Assembly (NCBI GenBank): GCA_002353825.1
Contig: DEKJ01000009.1
Coordinates: 8,948 to 24,936, forward strand
Source: Prevotella sp. UBA2725
GTDB lineage: Bacteria > Bacteroidota > Bacteroidia > Bacteroidales > Bacteroidaceae
Direction: 5' to 3'
DNA length: 15,989 nt
The translations under genes and the position numbers were made by a program. Under the pieces are notes generated by a model. That model saw only the letters and a list, made by a program, of their open reading frames with translations, was not told the origin of the DNA and ran no database searches. Numbering within the stretch: position 1 is the stretch's first letter; the number at the start of each line of letters is the position of its first letter. This document shows, one piece after another, positions 1-8,705 of the stretch.

Positions 1-6
1 AAATAT

Positions 7-261
7 TTAAGTGGACACAAGTGTATGCGTTTTAGGCTGAAGGAGCTTAGCTCCAAGGACGATGGGTTCCGGCGAGAAGCCCAGTATGGAGAATAATACA
101 TCGACTGGCTCGTCCATAGAACCCTTCTCTCTTGCATTGAACTGTTTTATTACGTTGTCGAACAGATTTGCGTAATAATATTCCTTCGCCTCTTTAGCCT
201 CTCCGGCCTTCTGAAGTTTTAGCCATTCGGCAACACATTCCTTGAAATCTTGACTTTCCAT
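7..261 (-). pseudogene. Short ORF: helical N-terminus plus start of a CARF-like Rossmann domain, apparently truncated
   Basis: This ORF encodes 84 residues and begins 3 nt after the PLD nuclease stop, so it is probably the last gene of the operon. Residues 1-50 are charged and helical. Residues 54-84 carry a hydrophobic strand, then G-F-S-P-E-P-I, then a helix and a second strand (L-Q-P-K-T-H-T-L-V-S-T). Strand, G-x-S-P-E-P, helix, K-P-K, strand is the typical opening of CARF and related Rossmann ligand-sensing domains, for example in Csm6/Csx1 proteins. The protein stops after the second strand, so the fold is not completed. Either it is broken by a nonsense or frameshift change close to the window edge, or the remainder lies in another frame to the left of position 1. 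The CARF assignment rests on this short motif and is inference. It could also be a complete small protein of unknown role. Confidence 0.5.
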
Positions 262-264
262 ATT

Positions 265-1323
265 CTATCCTTTTAAGTATTCTTTTTCCTTTTGCAGCAG
301 TCTCAATCCCTCTACAGCCTGTTGCCACTGTAGGTCACTGAGATATACGCCAAGTTCAAAACCACTGAGCAAACCGGCTTTCCCGTCAATATTTGCGGTG
401 AACATCAGACCTTCACTCTCCGTAAGAAGAAATTTAGCATGGTTTTTAGGAAATCCTTCCGCCTTCAACGAAGGGATAGCCTGCTCCATTCTTGCTATTT
501 CTTTCATGGAATATTCCACAGAGTCGTTGCATACTATATTGATAGCGACCTGTCGTTCTGCGGCATTTATAAGCGCAGATCTTATCAAGGGGAGTTTTGA
601 CAGGTTTCTAAAAGAATATGCCGCCATGATAATCCATTCATTCGCCTCGTTTATGGTATCCGCGATAGCCTGGTATATATCCTGTATATTGCAATCCACG
701 AAGTTAGTCTGCTCACGGCTCCCTTCTTCGTCCGTAGCCGCACCTAACGTCAGCAGTACGTTGGTATCACCATCATAAAAGCAATCCGCCTCGACAGGGT
801 CGACTACTCGTTTCAAAACGTAACCATGAAGGTCTCTGCCCTGGAGTTTTATGTCAGCATGAGAGAATATCGTGTCGAATACCCTTTCAAGATATTTTGT
901 GTCCTCTGCATTCAAGTCCACTCCACATTCCGGGTTACCTTTTAAACTATCCTTGGTATAATTGCTGCTCATAATCATTCCCAGTGTGCCGTCAGCTACG
1001 ATAAACTTAGCGTGCAACTCGCTGATAAACCGCACATGCGCGCCCAGTTCCACCAGATCAGCAAGATTCGGCAGATGTGGGTCGTATTCCGATTTTCCCA
1101 GCTTGTTACCTGCAGGCAGTCTGTCTATGTCATCTCTCAGATTGGAAAGAATGAAGATCGTCACCCCCCTGCGGCAAGCGTCTTTCAATTCTTCCATAAT
1201 CCCCGGCTCACGGAAGAAGAAATTTCCGGTCTTGATGTAATATCTGGCCCCGTGAATGATCTGTATTATTCTGTCCGTCAATGGACGTTCTGAATATGTG
1301 TTGAGATAAAATTGCTGTTCCAT
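265..1323 (-). CDS. Phospholipase D-fold nuclease-like protein with two HxK motifs
   Basis: The protein has 352 residues and two PLD half-domains in tandem. The first has H104-x-K106-x4-D111 followed by S119-S120-N121. The second has H295-x-K297, with E302 where D is usual, followed by N311. Each motif follows a beta strand and precedes a G-M-I/G-L-M-F strand, as in the family. PLD-fold proteins of this size in defence loci are usually metal-independent nucleases with the two HxK motifs forming one active site. A lipase role is unlikely because no signal peptide or membrane segment is visible. It starts at ATG 5 nt after the stop of the 430-aa gene and ends 3 nt before the next ORF, so it is cotranscribed with the helicase. 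I infer it to be the nucleic-acid-cutting effector of the operon. The fold call is firm; the substrate is unknown. Confidence 0.85.
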   Translation of the reverse strand: MEQQFYLNTYSERPLTDRIIQIIHGARYYIKTGNFFFREPGIMEELKDACRRGVTIFILSNLRDDIDRLPAGNKLGKSEYDPHLPNLADLVELGAHVRFISELHAKFIVADGTLGMIMSSNYTKDSLKGNPECGVDLNAEDTKYLERVFDTIFSHADIKLQGRDLHGYVLKRVVDPVEADCFYDGDTNVLLTLGAATDEEGSREQTNFVDCNIQDIYQAIADTINEANEWIIMAAYSFRNLSKLPLIRSALINAAERQVAINIVCNDSVEYSMKEIARMEQAIPSLKAEGFPKNHAKFLLTESEGLMFTANIDGKAGLLSGFELGVYLSDLQWQQAVEGLRLLQKEKEYLKG

Positions 1324-1328
1324 GGCGT

Positions 1329-2621
1329 TTAGTTTTCATCAAAAGGATGTATATATCTCATGCTGTCTATGTTCTCCAAAGTAGAGTAGTCGTCCATGTC
1401 CAAGAGTCTCTGTCTCCAGTCGGGTGTTATGGTTGAGAGTTTCTCTTCCAGAGAGGACGTGTCCTCACTGTCACGAATGATCTTACTCATCTCAATGTAG
1501 ACTGGGATCTGTTGGTGTATATCCATAATGAACACACCCTGACTGCCGTAGCCGTCCAGCCGGATGGCACAGTACGGAGTCTGTTGTCCGTCGCTTTCAC
1601 CTTGAGTCAGGCAGTCTGAGATTATTTTCTGCGGATTCTCTGACATCTTCAGGACATAGTCGGTAACGTTGACCGTAAAGCCATGAATATTATCGCCACT
1701 AACCAGGTATTCTTTATCGAAGTCTCCTTCGATACCATATCTGCGGCATACCAGGTCGGTCAAGGCCCCATGACTGTCAGCTCCTGTCATAAATATGTTT
1801 TTAGTCTCCTCATTGGAGCCATATCCGTCATTCGTAGACATTTTCCCTTCCCTATTGATGCTGAACGCAAACAAGTTTGTATCTGTCATGGCCGGAGTAT
1901 GAATCTGTACATCGCCAATAAAGGGCAATTTCTGGATATTCCCTGCTTCAAAGTCTACATAAACGAGATACACCGGATATACTTGCTTCTTCTCTATTTG
2001 CAGAACATGAAAGTCACTGCATTCATTGTGTTCCAGCCCCAGGGTCTGATAGGGTATTTTCTGTCTGTTAAGTTCATCTTCTATCCTCGACACTTCCGGT
2101 GTGTCGTGGCGTGACAGGTCAATGGGCTTATGCGGCTCATTGTCTTGCCTTTGAATGAAGTCATATACATATACATCAACGTCAAGGATAGGCGCATACG
2201 CCTCTTGTGGAAGGAAATCAAACGTTTTTCCATCCAGGATAACGCTTCCGGTGACCCGCTTCTTCGGTCTTGAACCACTTGAAAGGTATTTATTGCGTGC
2301 GTTCTCTGATATGCGATAAGTCGCATCCTGGGGATCCACATATATGTCATTCTCGTTTTTCAGATTATCGAACTCACTCTGAACAAGATTGGAATCTACG
2401 CCGAGCATTGCAGATAAGTATTTTACGTTGACATTCTTCTGCTCACCGTCACTCATTGCATCGACATATTGAACCAACGCTCTCTGTATGGGGAAGAACG
2501 GGTTGTCATCAAAAGTCTCATAGTCTACTATTATTTGGTAGACAGGCATGGAGATGGTATGGAAGCCAAGAAGCTTGCCGCCTCTCTCTGCCGCTATATG
2601 TCTTGCTCTATTTATGTCCAT
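1329..2621 (-). CDS. Uncharacterised operon protein with probable N-terminal winged-helix domain
   Basis: I do not recognise the family. The protein has 430 residues. Residues about 40-112 look like a winged helix: helix (I-Q-R-A-L-V-Q-Y), short turn, helix (V-K-Y-L-S-A-M-L-G-V), helix (L-V-Q-S-E-F-D-N-L-K), then a beta wing (D-I-Y-V ... T-Y-R-I-S). The remainder alternates strands and helices, is acidic, and shows no catalytic motif I can name. There is no signal peptide or transmembrane segment, so it is probably cytoplasmic. Its start lies inside the end of the helicase gene (14-nt overlap, different frame), which suggests translational coupling and a fixed ratio with the helicase. The PLD gene follows 5 nt downstream. 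By position it could be an adaptor or nucleic-acid-recognition subunit linking helicase and nuclease; that is inference. The start is the ATG that creates the overlap. Confidence 0.75.
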   Translation of the reverse strand: MDINRARHIAAERGGKLLGFHTISMPVYQIIVDYETFDDNPFFPIQRALVQYVDAMSDGEQKNVNVKYLSAMLGVDSNLVQSEFDNLKNENDIYVDPQDATYRISENARNKYLSSGSRPKKRVTGSVILDGKTFDFLPQEAYAPILDVDVYVYDFIQRQDNEPHKPIDLSRHDTPEVSRIEDELNRQKIPYQTLGLEHNECSDFHVLQIEKKQVYPVYLVYVDFEAGNIQKLPFIGDVQIHTPAMTDTNLFAFSINREGKMSTNDGYGSNEETKNIFMTGADSHGALTDLVCRRYGIEGDFDKEYLVSGDNIHGFTVNVTDYVLKMSENPQKIISDCLTQGESDGQQTPYCAIRLDGYGSQGVFIMDIHQQIPVYIEMSKIIRDSEDTSSLEEKLSTITPDWRQRLLDMDDYSTLENIDSMRYIHPFDEN

Positions 2622-5600
2622 AATATTTCCGGTTTTGGTAAACTTTTAGTCTGATGTTCACGTCGGTAGACTTTCCCTTGCCGACTATACAGGTGACGAT
2701 ATCACCTACCTGAGGCTGGTTCCTTTCGTTTAGGAAAGCCATGCCTAACGTGTTCTCAGTTATCATATACAATCTGTTTTCCTTAAAGGCTATGACCTTT
2801 GCCTGTACTTTGTCTCCCGCCTTATGAGGATATTTCCCGACTCTGTTCTTTAGCTCTTTAATGTTCAGCGATACATTTTTCCCATTGAAAACCAGAGGAA
2901 AGGCAATCCCGGCCAGGTCTCCGCCCAGCAGGTCATTAAACAACCAGTTATTTGTGTTGAACCAGACATTTTTCTCGGAGCCGTCGGCAAGTCTCACCTT
3001 CCCGCTATGCATGTCGTGTTGCAATATCACCGGATCTGCCACGCTGAATATTGGACGGTCACTGTTATCACTGTTGTAACCTTCGAACTTCACATCACAC
3101 CGGGTACCGTCTTCCAGTCCAAGCGTAGAGCTAAGACCAAACGGTGGCAGTTCCTCCCCATCCAAGGTAGCAATGAATTTGCATTGCCGACCTTTTCTGT
3201 TGATGCGGCACTCAATCTTACAGTCCTTGAACACATATCCGGGTTCTATGCCGTGCTTTCTCAGCTTGTCTATGCTGTTCAGCTCCGCATAGCGGACAGC
3301 TGCATCCTCAGATATCTTCCGGAATATAACCGACGGCTGCCTCTCTTCGTTGCCCATCCTGTACATCCTGTGTGCCTCTTCTCTAGTCAGCGTATCTAGG
3401 TTACCAACCATGATGAGTTTTTTCTTCGCACGGCTCAGGGCGACATTCAGGCGGCGCAGGTCATCGAGAAAACCTACTTTTCTGTTTCCGCGAAAAGAAC
3501 GGACGAAACTGATTACTACGATATCAAACTCCTGTCCTTGGACATTATCAATCGTGTAAACGTGTTGTGACAGCAAGCTATCCTGCTCACGCAAAGACTT
3601 ACGTAGCATTTTTACCTGTTCACGATACGGAGTAATTATACCCACCGTAAGACTCCCGTCCATGGCCAACAAGTTCTCTATTCGCGGTGCTATATCCCTG
3701 CATACGATGTTGACCTCCAGAGGGTTGAATATAGCTCCTGCCCCGGAAGATTTCTCATATGGGTCATGGACTGCAACTGAGTTGCTCCTGCCCGTGTCGA
3801 TAAAAGTCACCGCTTCGGGGAATCCCTGCAGGTCGCAAGTCTGAGTCTCCGTACCAGTGCCGTTATAGAGATTGCCGTCATAGAACAGTTGCGAGATCCT
3901 GTTGCCAATACTGGGATTCATACGGTACTGATAGTTGAGCAGTACGCTTGAGCCGCTTGGGAAGTTCGGGTGATGAAGGAAATACGAGAACAGCGACAGT
4001 CCAAGCGAGTCTGCTACATCCTCATTGGCGGTCTTCATTGCTTCCTCCGAATCTTCAAACTCATGCACTTCCTCCGTATCAAGATAGGGAGGCAGCTGGT
4101 TGTCGTCGCCCACAAGTATATATTTGGAAGCCAGCTGCATGGGCACATTGGTCTCTGCGAGGTTAGCCTTGCCTGCCTCGTCCATGATCAGCGTGTCAAA
4201 CTTTACTCCGCTCTTACGTATGCTGCTGTCGGTACCAAGCCCTATGCAAGTGCCCATGACAACCTGACGGCTGCTGATAAAGCTTGTAGTATAGAAGCCG
4301 TTCCCCTGAGTATTCATCCGTTCAAGCTCCTCCCTGAAACTATCTATAAGCAAAATGGCTTCCGTCGGTTCGTGAACGTTGTCATGATAGTAGTCCACCA
4401 GCAAATGGTGCATCCGTGTAAATGTGTCACGGACATTTTTATCATATGAGCCGATGTAGCTGTCTATCAGATCTGTCACGCCGACATCATGATGATGCAT
4501 CAGTTCTGTTATCAACTCCACGTTGTGCCTCAGAAAACTGACATGACTCTTGAAGTCAACCGGACGCATGGTATCTTCTTCATCTAGGAAACCTACTTTC
4601 AAGTCCGGGTCTGCCTTGGTCAGTCTGTCAAAGATGTTCTGCACTGCTGAATGAGCCTGGCTGCACACCAGCACTCTTTCGCCCTTTTTGACGAGTTGGC
4701 GTATTATCTCCACTATGACAGATGTCTTTCCCGTTCCCGGAGGTCCCTGTATAAGGAAAATGCTTTTATTTCCCACTGCCTTCCTTATCGCAGTGGGTTG
4801 ATTGTTGCCCGGCTCCACATGATTGAACTTGTCATCAAAGAAAGTGATGCCCTCGTCCTCTACTGGCTCAACAAGCTTGCCTTGATCCAGTCTTGTAAGC
4901 AGGTCTCCTCTTACGAATTCTTCGACACTGCGCTGCTGTATCTTCAAGTGGTATACGTTGGGATTGGGTGTTATAACGAATCCATCGTTGACATACTCAG
5001 CCAAATCTGGAGTGTATCTGAAAGAGAGAACGTATTCTCCGATATTCTCTCCTTCCTCCAGTGTACCGAACTCCTCCCTCTCTGCCCCGTTGCGTATTAC
5101 TTTAACAGACTGTCTGTCATCAGTCTCATTGAACAGCCGGGCACAGTCGTTGTCTTGAATTATTATCACAGGATTATTCGTCAGATTCTTTGTGCCTACA
5201 CGGGCCTTGTCGTGGTCTATTGACAGTTCTATGTCTTCCAACCTCTGCTTTTCCTTTCCTTGCTGGAACTTCAAGAACTGCGACATGGTCACATAGTCCT
5301 TTGCTATGGACCGTTTCCTTTCTGCAGCTTTCTTGTACAGGCTGGGGAGCAACCTTCTGTAAATGTCGTATTGCCGTGATATGTTGAGCCTGGCTTCTGC
5401 GACATTATAACTGGCAGGAGTATCATATAGACGAACGATCTTAATATTGGCTGCAGAAATAAACAGAGGATGTTTACCTTTGTTTAATTCCTGTTGAGCC
5501 TCCCGTAACTGCCGGTCATGGTAAAATCGCCACAGATATATGCCTTTGTCGGTTGCATCACAAACAAGGAGAATATTGTTTTCATCAAAAATCCTCAGAA

Positions 5601-7458
5601 CTTGTCTGCCATCTTTCCCCGTCTGACTTGTCAGCCAGAAATTGTGCGTAGAGAAATAGTCCGGGTCCTTGTCTATGAAGTCATTGAAAGGCTGGAGCAC
5701 ATTAGGGTCATAGCTGATGTAGAGCCTCTGTTGTATTTCGGATACATTGGATTTGTTTACCCCAGGCATGTCTTTGACAAACGACTCCAGGAGCGCCTTA
5801 TTCTGTTCGTCCAAAACATTCATCTCTTCATCGCTAAGCATGAACAGATTCTCGCTGGTATCCGCTTTAGAGACATTGCTGTCTCCCACAGTCATCAAGT
5901 GAGCCAACCGCATGCAACTACCCGTCTCTACAAAACGCACATCATCACCCACTTTGACAATAACGTCCAAGGGGATATCACTTTTGTCCATCCAACCGAT
6001 TTTCCCAGCGGATTTGACAAAAAGGCTATTGGGTGTTTCGCACAGGACTTTATCTATAGGATAAGTCTGACTCTTCAAGGCATCATCACTCACTGTCGAC
6101 AGCGTCATGCCCATATCCTTGACGTCAACGGAAACAAAAACAAGTTCCTTTCCGCTCACAGTCGCCCGCCTTACTATTTCATACTGCGTGAACTTTTCAG
6201 GATGGTCATTCAGATATCTTACCCAAGCTGTTGCATAGGGCATAGCCACAGGATCACCGCCATAGAGTACATCTTGCGGCAACAAAACCAATCCATTCCT
6301 GACAAAGATTCTGGATTTACCTTCGATTCCTCTCTGGCGGAGAAAATTTCCGACGCAGATAGCATCCTGTTCAGCTCTTTCTGCGGTGTCATGACTCACT
6401 GTCATTCTCTTCTCATCAATGTCTACATCGGTCACGATGAATTCCGCTTGCCTTCCCGCCAATCCGAGAATGTCATCCATACAGCGACATTCAATGCCGT
6501 TGTCAAGGCGGACCGTATAATCGCCTGGAACGCCTTTGGCCAAACCGTGAACCATTAAGCCAATGCGCATATTTTCCCAAGGATTGGCCTGCAAGTCGCG
6601 GATGCTGCATTTCAGAATCTCTTTTGAGGGATCAAATTTCTTGACCAGCACACGTACCGTCTGCCCTGTTTCGGGATAATCATCCATAGCAACGTCTGCC
6701 GCGTTTTTAAGCCACGTGACATCATTCTTTGCTACAAACCCTGGCAGGAATCCATTGTCAACAGCTGACACTTCCATGCCTTCTGGCATATGGTTGTCTA
6801 CGCGCACATTGATGACAGACCCAACCTTCAAGTTGGCCGCCTGCCAGGGATTTGAGGTCGTTTGGCGTATGCTGCCGGTAATCCGATAAAGTCCTTTATC
6901 GTCATTGATCCCTATTATCTTTATTTGCAGTGTATTGCCTACAAATCTGCTTTCATCATACCCTCTTGTCCATGACTCTTCTTTTTTGGGAATAAAGCAC
7001 ACAGCATAATTGTCATCGATAATGGCCGTCAATCCGTTTGGGAACTGTTCCCTTATCGTTACATCAACAATGTCGCCGACCTTGTATGAAAAGTTCTGCA
7101 GTTGTTTTATGCCTAGACTCATTCTGCCACGGTCGTCATATCCAAGAACTTTAACACGTATTGTTTGACCAACGTTATATAAGTCCTCCATAATTTCCTG
7201 CGACATGAACTTGACTTGTCTGGACACGTTTGAAGCATGAACCAGGCCGAACCCCTGTTCAGTGTCAACTTTAAGGCCATAGGTCTCTATCGATATGATT
7301 TTGCCATTTAATACCGAGCCCACATCAGGCCTCTCATAATGATAATCTTCATGATAGGTCTCTTTTCTGACACGTTTCCTGACATGCTCTTTTGCGCGTC
7401 GTTCCGGTCTTTCTTCCTTCTTTTTGCTACTTCCAAATAAAAAGTCTAAAATTCCCAT
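2608..7458 (-). CDS. Upf1-like superfamily 1 helicase with multiple S1/OB domains
   Basis: The protein has 1616 residues. After a basic N-terminus come three S1-type OB domains (about 46-120, 126-200, 211-289) and a weaker fourth (298-356). A long middle region leads to a complete SF1 helicase core: Walker A G-P-P-G-T-G-K-T at 905-912, motif II D-E-A-G at 1093-1096, motif III G-D-D-N-Q-L-P-P at 1117-1124, Y-R-M near 1178-1180, motif V V-Q-G-Q-E-F-D at 1306-1312, and motif VI R-R-L-N-V-A-L-S-R-A-K at 1335-1345. This order and spacing match the AAA_11/AAA_12 (COG1112, Upf1-like) class, which translocates 5' to 3' on RNA or single-stranded DNA. The last 70 residues form another OB-like fold. S1 domains usually bind RNA, so an RNA or RNA-DNA substrate is likely. 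It starts 5 nt after the WYL gene. The combination with a PLD nuclease suggests phage defence, by inference. Confidence 0.92.
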   Translation of the reverse strand: MGILDFLFGSSKKKEERPERRAKEHVRKRVRKETYHEDYHYERPDVGSVLNGKIISIETYGLKVDTEQGFGLVHASNVSRQVKFMSQEIMEDLYNVGQTIRVKVLGYDDRGRMSLGIKQLQNFSYKVGDIVDVTIREQFPNGLTAIIDDNYAVCFIPKKEESWTRGYDESRFVGNTLQIKIIGINDDKGLYRITGSIRQTTSNPWQAANLKVGSVINVRVDNHMPEGMEVSAVDNGFLPGFVAKNDVTWLKNAADVAMDDYPETGQTVRVLVKKFDPSKEILKCSIRDLQANPWENMRIGLMVHGLAKGVPGDYTVRLDNGIECRCMDDILGLAGRQAEFIVTDVDIDEKRMTVSHDTAERAEQDAICVGNFLRQRGIEGKSRIFVRNGLVLLPQDVLYGGDPVAMPYATAWVRYLNDHPEKFTQYEIVRRATVSGKELVFVSVDVKDMGMTLSTVSDDALKSQTYPIDKVLCETPNSLFVKSAGKIGWMDKSDIPLDVIVKVGDDVRFVETGSCMRLAHLMTVGDSNVSKADTSENLFMLSDEEMNVLDEQNKALLESFVKDMPGVNKSNVSEIQQRLYISYDPNVLQPFNDFIDKDPDYFSTHNFWLTSQTGKDGRQVLRIFDENNILLVCDATDKGIYLWRFYHDRQLREAQQELNKGKHPLFISAANIKIVRLYDTPASYNVAEARLNISRQYDIYRRLLPSLYKKAAERKRSIAKDYVTMSQFLKFQQGKEKQRLEDIELSIDHDKARVGTKNLTNNPVIIIQDNDCARLFNETDDRQSVKVIRNGAEREEFGTLEEGENIGEYVLSFRYTPDLAEYVNDGFVITPNPNVYHLKIQQRSVEEFVRGDLLTRLDQGKLVEPVEDEGITFFDDKFNHVEPGNNQPTAIRKAVGNKSIFLIQGPPGTGKTSVIVEIIRQLVKKGERVLVCSQAHSAVQNIFDRLTKADPDLKVGFLDEEDTMRPVDFKSHVSFLRHNVELITELMHHHDVGVTDLIDSYIGSYDKNVRDTFTRMHHLLVDYYHDNVHEPTEAILLIDSFREELERMNTQGNGFYTTSFISSRQVVMGTCIGLGTDSSIRKSGVKFDTLIMDEAGKANLAETNVPMQLASKYILVGDDNQLPPYLDTEEVHEFEDSEEAMKTANEDVADSLGLSLFSYFLHHPNFPSGSSVLLNYQYRMNPSIGNRISQLFYDGNLYNGTGTETQTCDLQGFPEAVTFIDTGRSNSVAVHDPYEKSSGAGAIFNPLEVNIVCRDIAPRIENLLAMDGSLTVGIITPYREQVKMLRKSLREQDSLLSQHVYTIDNVQGQEFDIVVISFVRSFRGNRKVGFLDDLRRLNVALSRAKKKLIMVGNLDTLTREEAHRMYRMGNEERQPSVIFRKISEDAAVRYAELNSIDKLRKHGIEPGYVFKDCKIECRINRKGRQCKFIATLDGEELPPFGLSSTLGLEDGTRCDVKFEGYNSDNSDRPIFSVADPVILQHDMHSGKVRLADGSEKNVWFNTNNWLFNDLLGGDLAGIAFPLVFNGKNVSLNIKELKNRVGKYPHKAGDKVQAKVIAFKENRLYMITENTLGMAFLNERNQPQVGDIVTCIVGKGKSTDVNIRLKVYQNRKYYGHK

Positions 7459-7463
7459 AGTCG

Positions 7464-8543
7464 TTACTTTTTTACTTGTTCATAAACTTTGCTCCCCATG
7501 ACAAACATCTCATGCAGCTTGTCCCTGACTGTCACCGGGGAAATCACTTCTATGTCTGCACCATACGATAACAGCCGTGAATAAAGCAAGGGTGATTCTA
7601 CCACATTCAATATAACAGTGCCGGTACGTCTATCCACGCTCTGATGGTCATGAATAGGATTCTCCACTATCTGTCGCATCGTTTTGCTGTCAGCCACTTT
7701 TATAACAATCTCTAGAGGCTGCAACTGCTCCTTGAAGGGTTCTCCCTTTATGCCGGGGACATAAAAACCGATCACATGGCTATAGTATTCATGTATGCGT
7801 TTTTTGTCTATATCTCGATAACGCCTGTCGGACATCTTCAACTGGAAGAAAGTTCCGCCTTCGCTGAGAATGCGCTTAATAGGAAACACACTCCAGGGAT
7901 AGTTGAATCCAACATCTCTGACAGGCTGGTTTTCTATATGCCCAATGAGAAACCACTTGCTGTTGAACTGACGCAGATAGTACGGAGACACATGGATCTC
8001 ATCACCATAATACACATCATGAAGCGGCTTATACGGGAAACAGACGACTCGTTTTCTTTCTATGGCATCATACAGATTAGCCATCAATGCGGCCTCTTCG
8101 GCACTCATAGGCAAGTCTGCATTCTCTCGCATGTCATCGAAAAGGTCGTCCATACCTCCTTTGACGAGCCCCGAGACTTCAAGAATCCGCTTAACAGGAA
8201 TGGTGCCCTCGAAGAAATACGCAAGCCGAAGGATCTTATTCATTACCCTACGGTCCTTGGAGTTGACAACAAGTTCCGGGAAGGCGAGGTTCACTTCTGT
8301 GTCAGATAACTTATGAACGGCTCCTCGGCTGATATGATTGTCTCCTTCTTCTGAGCCATAAACGTCATTGAGCTTTTTGATAGCATCCTGAACGTTACGC
8401 AGGGAGTCTCCGAAGTTATGATCTCTTAGGATGGCTTGTAGTTCTGCTGTCCTCTTTGGCCCATCACACAAAGCACTCTCAATGCATTTCATGCGTTGCA
8501 GTGTCAATGGCGTATATTCTTTCAATTTGTCGTAGTCTATCAT
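7464..8543 (-). CDS. WYL-domain transcriptional regulator, first gene of the operon
   Basis: The protein has 359 residues. The N-terminal region (about 10-110) is helical and of helix-turn-helix type (L-T-L-Q-R-M-K-C-I-E, then R-T-A-E-L-Q-A-I-L-R). The WYL domain spans about 157-227 and includes the family signature S-P-Y-Y-L (186-190), W197-F-L-I-G, and the closing P-I-K-R-I. A C-terminal WCX-like extension follows (about 275-345). WYL proteins of this layout (BrxR/CapW type) bind DNA as dimers, sense nucleotides or nucleic acids through the WYL fold, and often repress the defence operon they head. Here it is the first gene and 5 nt upstream of the helicase, so autoregulation of the whole operon is the likely job (inference). 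The start is the ATG at 8541-8543. The leader upstream is A/T-rich with no Shine-Dalgarno site, as usual in Bacteroidetes. Confidence 0.9.
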   Translation of the reverse strand: MIDYDKLKEYTPLTLQRMKCIESALCDGPKRTAELQAILRDHNFGDSLRNVQDAIKKLNDVYGSEEGDNHISRGAVHKLSDTEVNLAFPELVVNSKDRRVMNKILRLAYFFEGTIPVKRILEVSGLVKGGMDDLFDDMRENADLPMSAEEAALMANLYDAIERKRVVCFPYKPLHDVYYGDEIHVSPYYLRQFNSKWFLIGHIENQPVRDVGFNYPWSVFPIKRILSEGGTFFQLKMSDRRYRDIDKKRIHEYYSHVIGFYVPGIKGEPFKEQLQPLEIVIKVADSKTMRQIVENPIHDHQSVDRRTGTVILNVVESPLLYSRLLSYGADIEVISPVTVRDKLHEMFVMGSKVYEQVKK

Positions 8544-8565
8544 AATGAGTTTTTATTTACTGGGG

Positions 8566-8573
8566 CAAAATTA
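8566..8573 (-). promoter_or_regulatory. Candidate -7 element of the five-gene operon
   Basis: The minus strand reads TAATTTTG, a full match to the Bacteroidetes -7 consensus TAnnTTTG, 22 nt upstream of the WYL start codon. That would give a leader of only about 15-20 nt. No convincing TTTG -33 element lies 19-21 bp further upstream, so the promoter may be weak or activator dependent, or the true one may be elsewhere in 8574-8705. That stretch is otherwise A/T-rich with nothing I can name. Confidence 0.35.
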
Positions 8574-8705
8574 GAGAGAAAAAGCGCAGAATCATTGCGT
8601 TTCCAATATTTTCAAAGGAAAGAGATCATTGAACTTGGATAATTTCATATATTATAGTTTTTAGAGGACGACATTAATGCAACGAAATTAGTAAAATTGA
8701 ATAGC

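Noticed and set aside
1..12. Programmed frameshift at the end of the CARF-like ORF (ACTTAAATATTT)
   Set aside because: There is no heptameric slippery site or downstream structure visible, and the window ends immediately; a mutation or the window edge is simpler.
5518..6558. Long plus-strand open frame (346 codons) and other plus-strand ORFs inside the helicase gene
   Set aside because: They are antisense to a gene with complete helicase and S1 motifs, show no family features, and have low-complexity or cysteine/histidine-rich composition typical of shadow frames.
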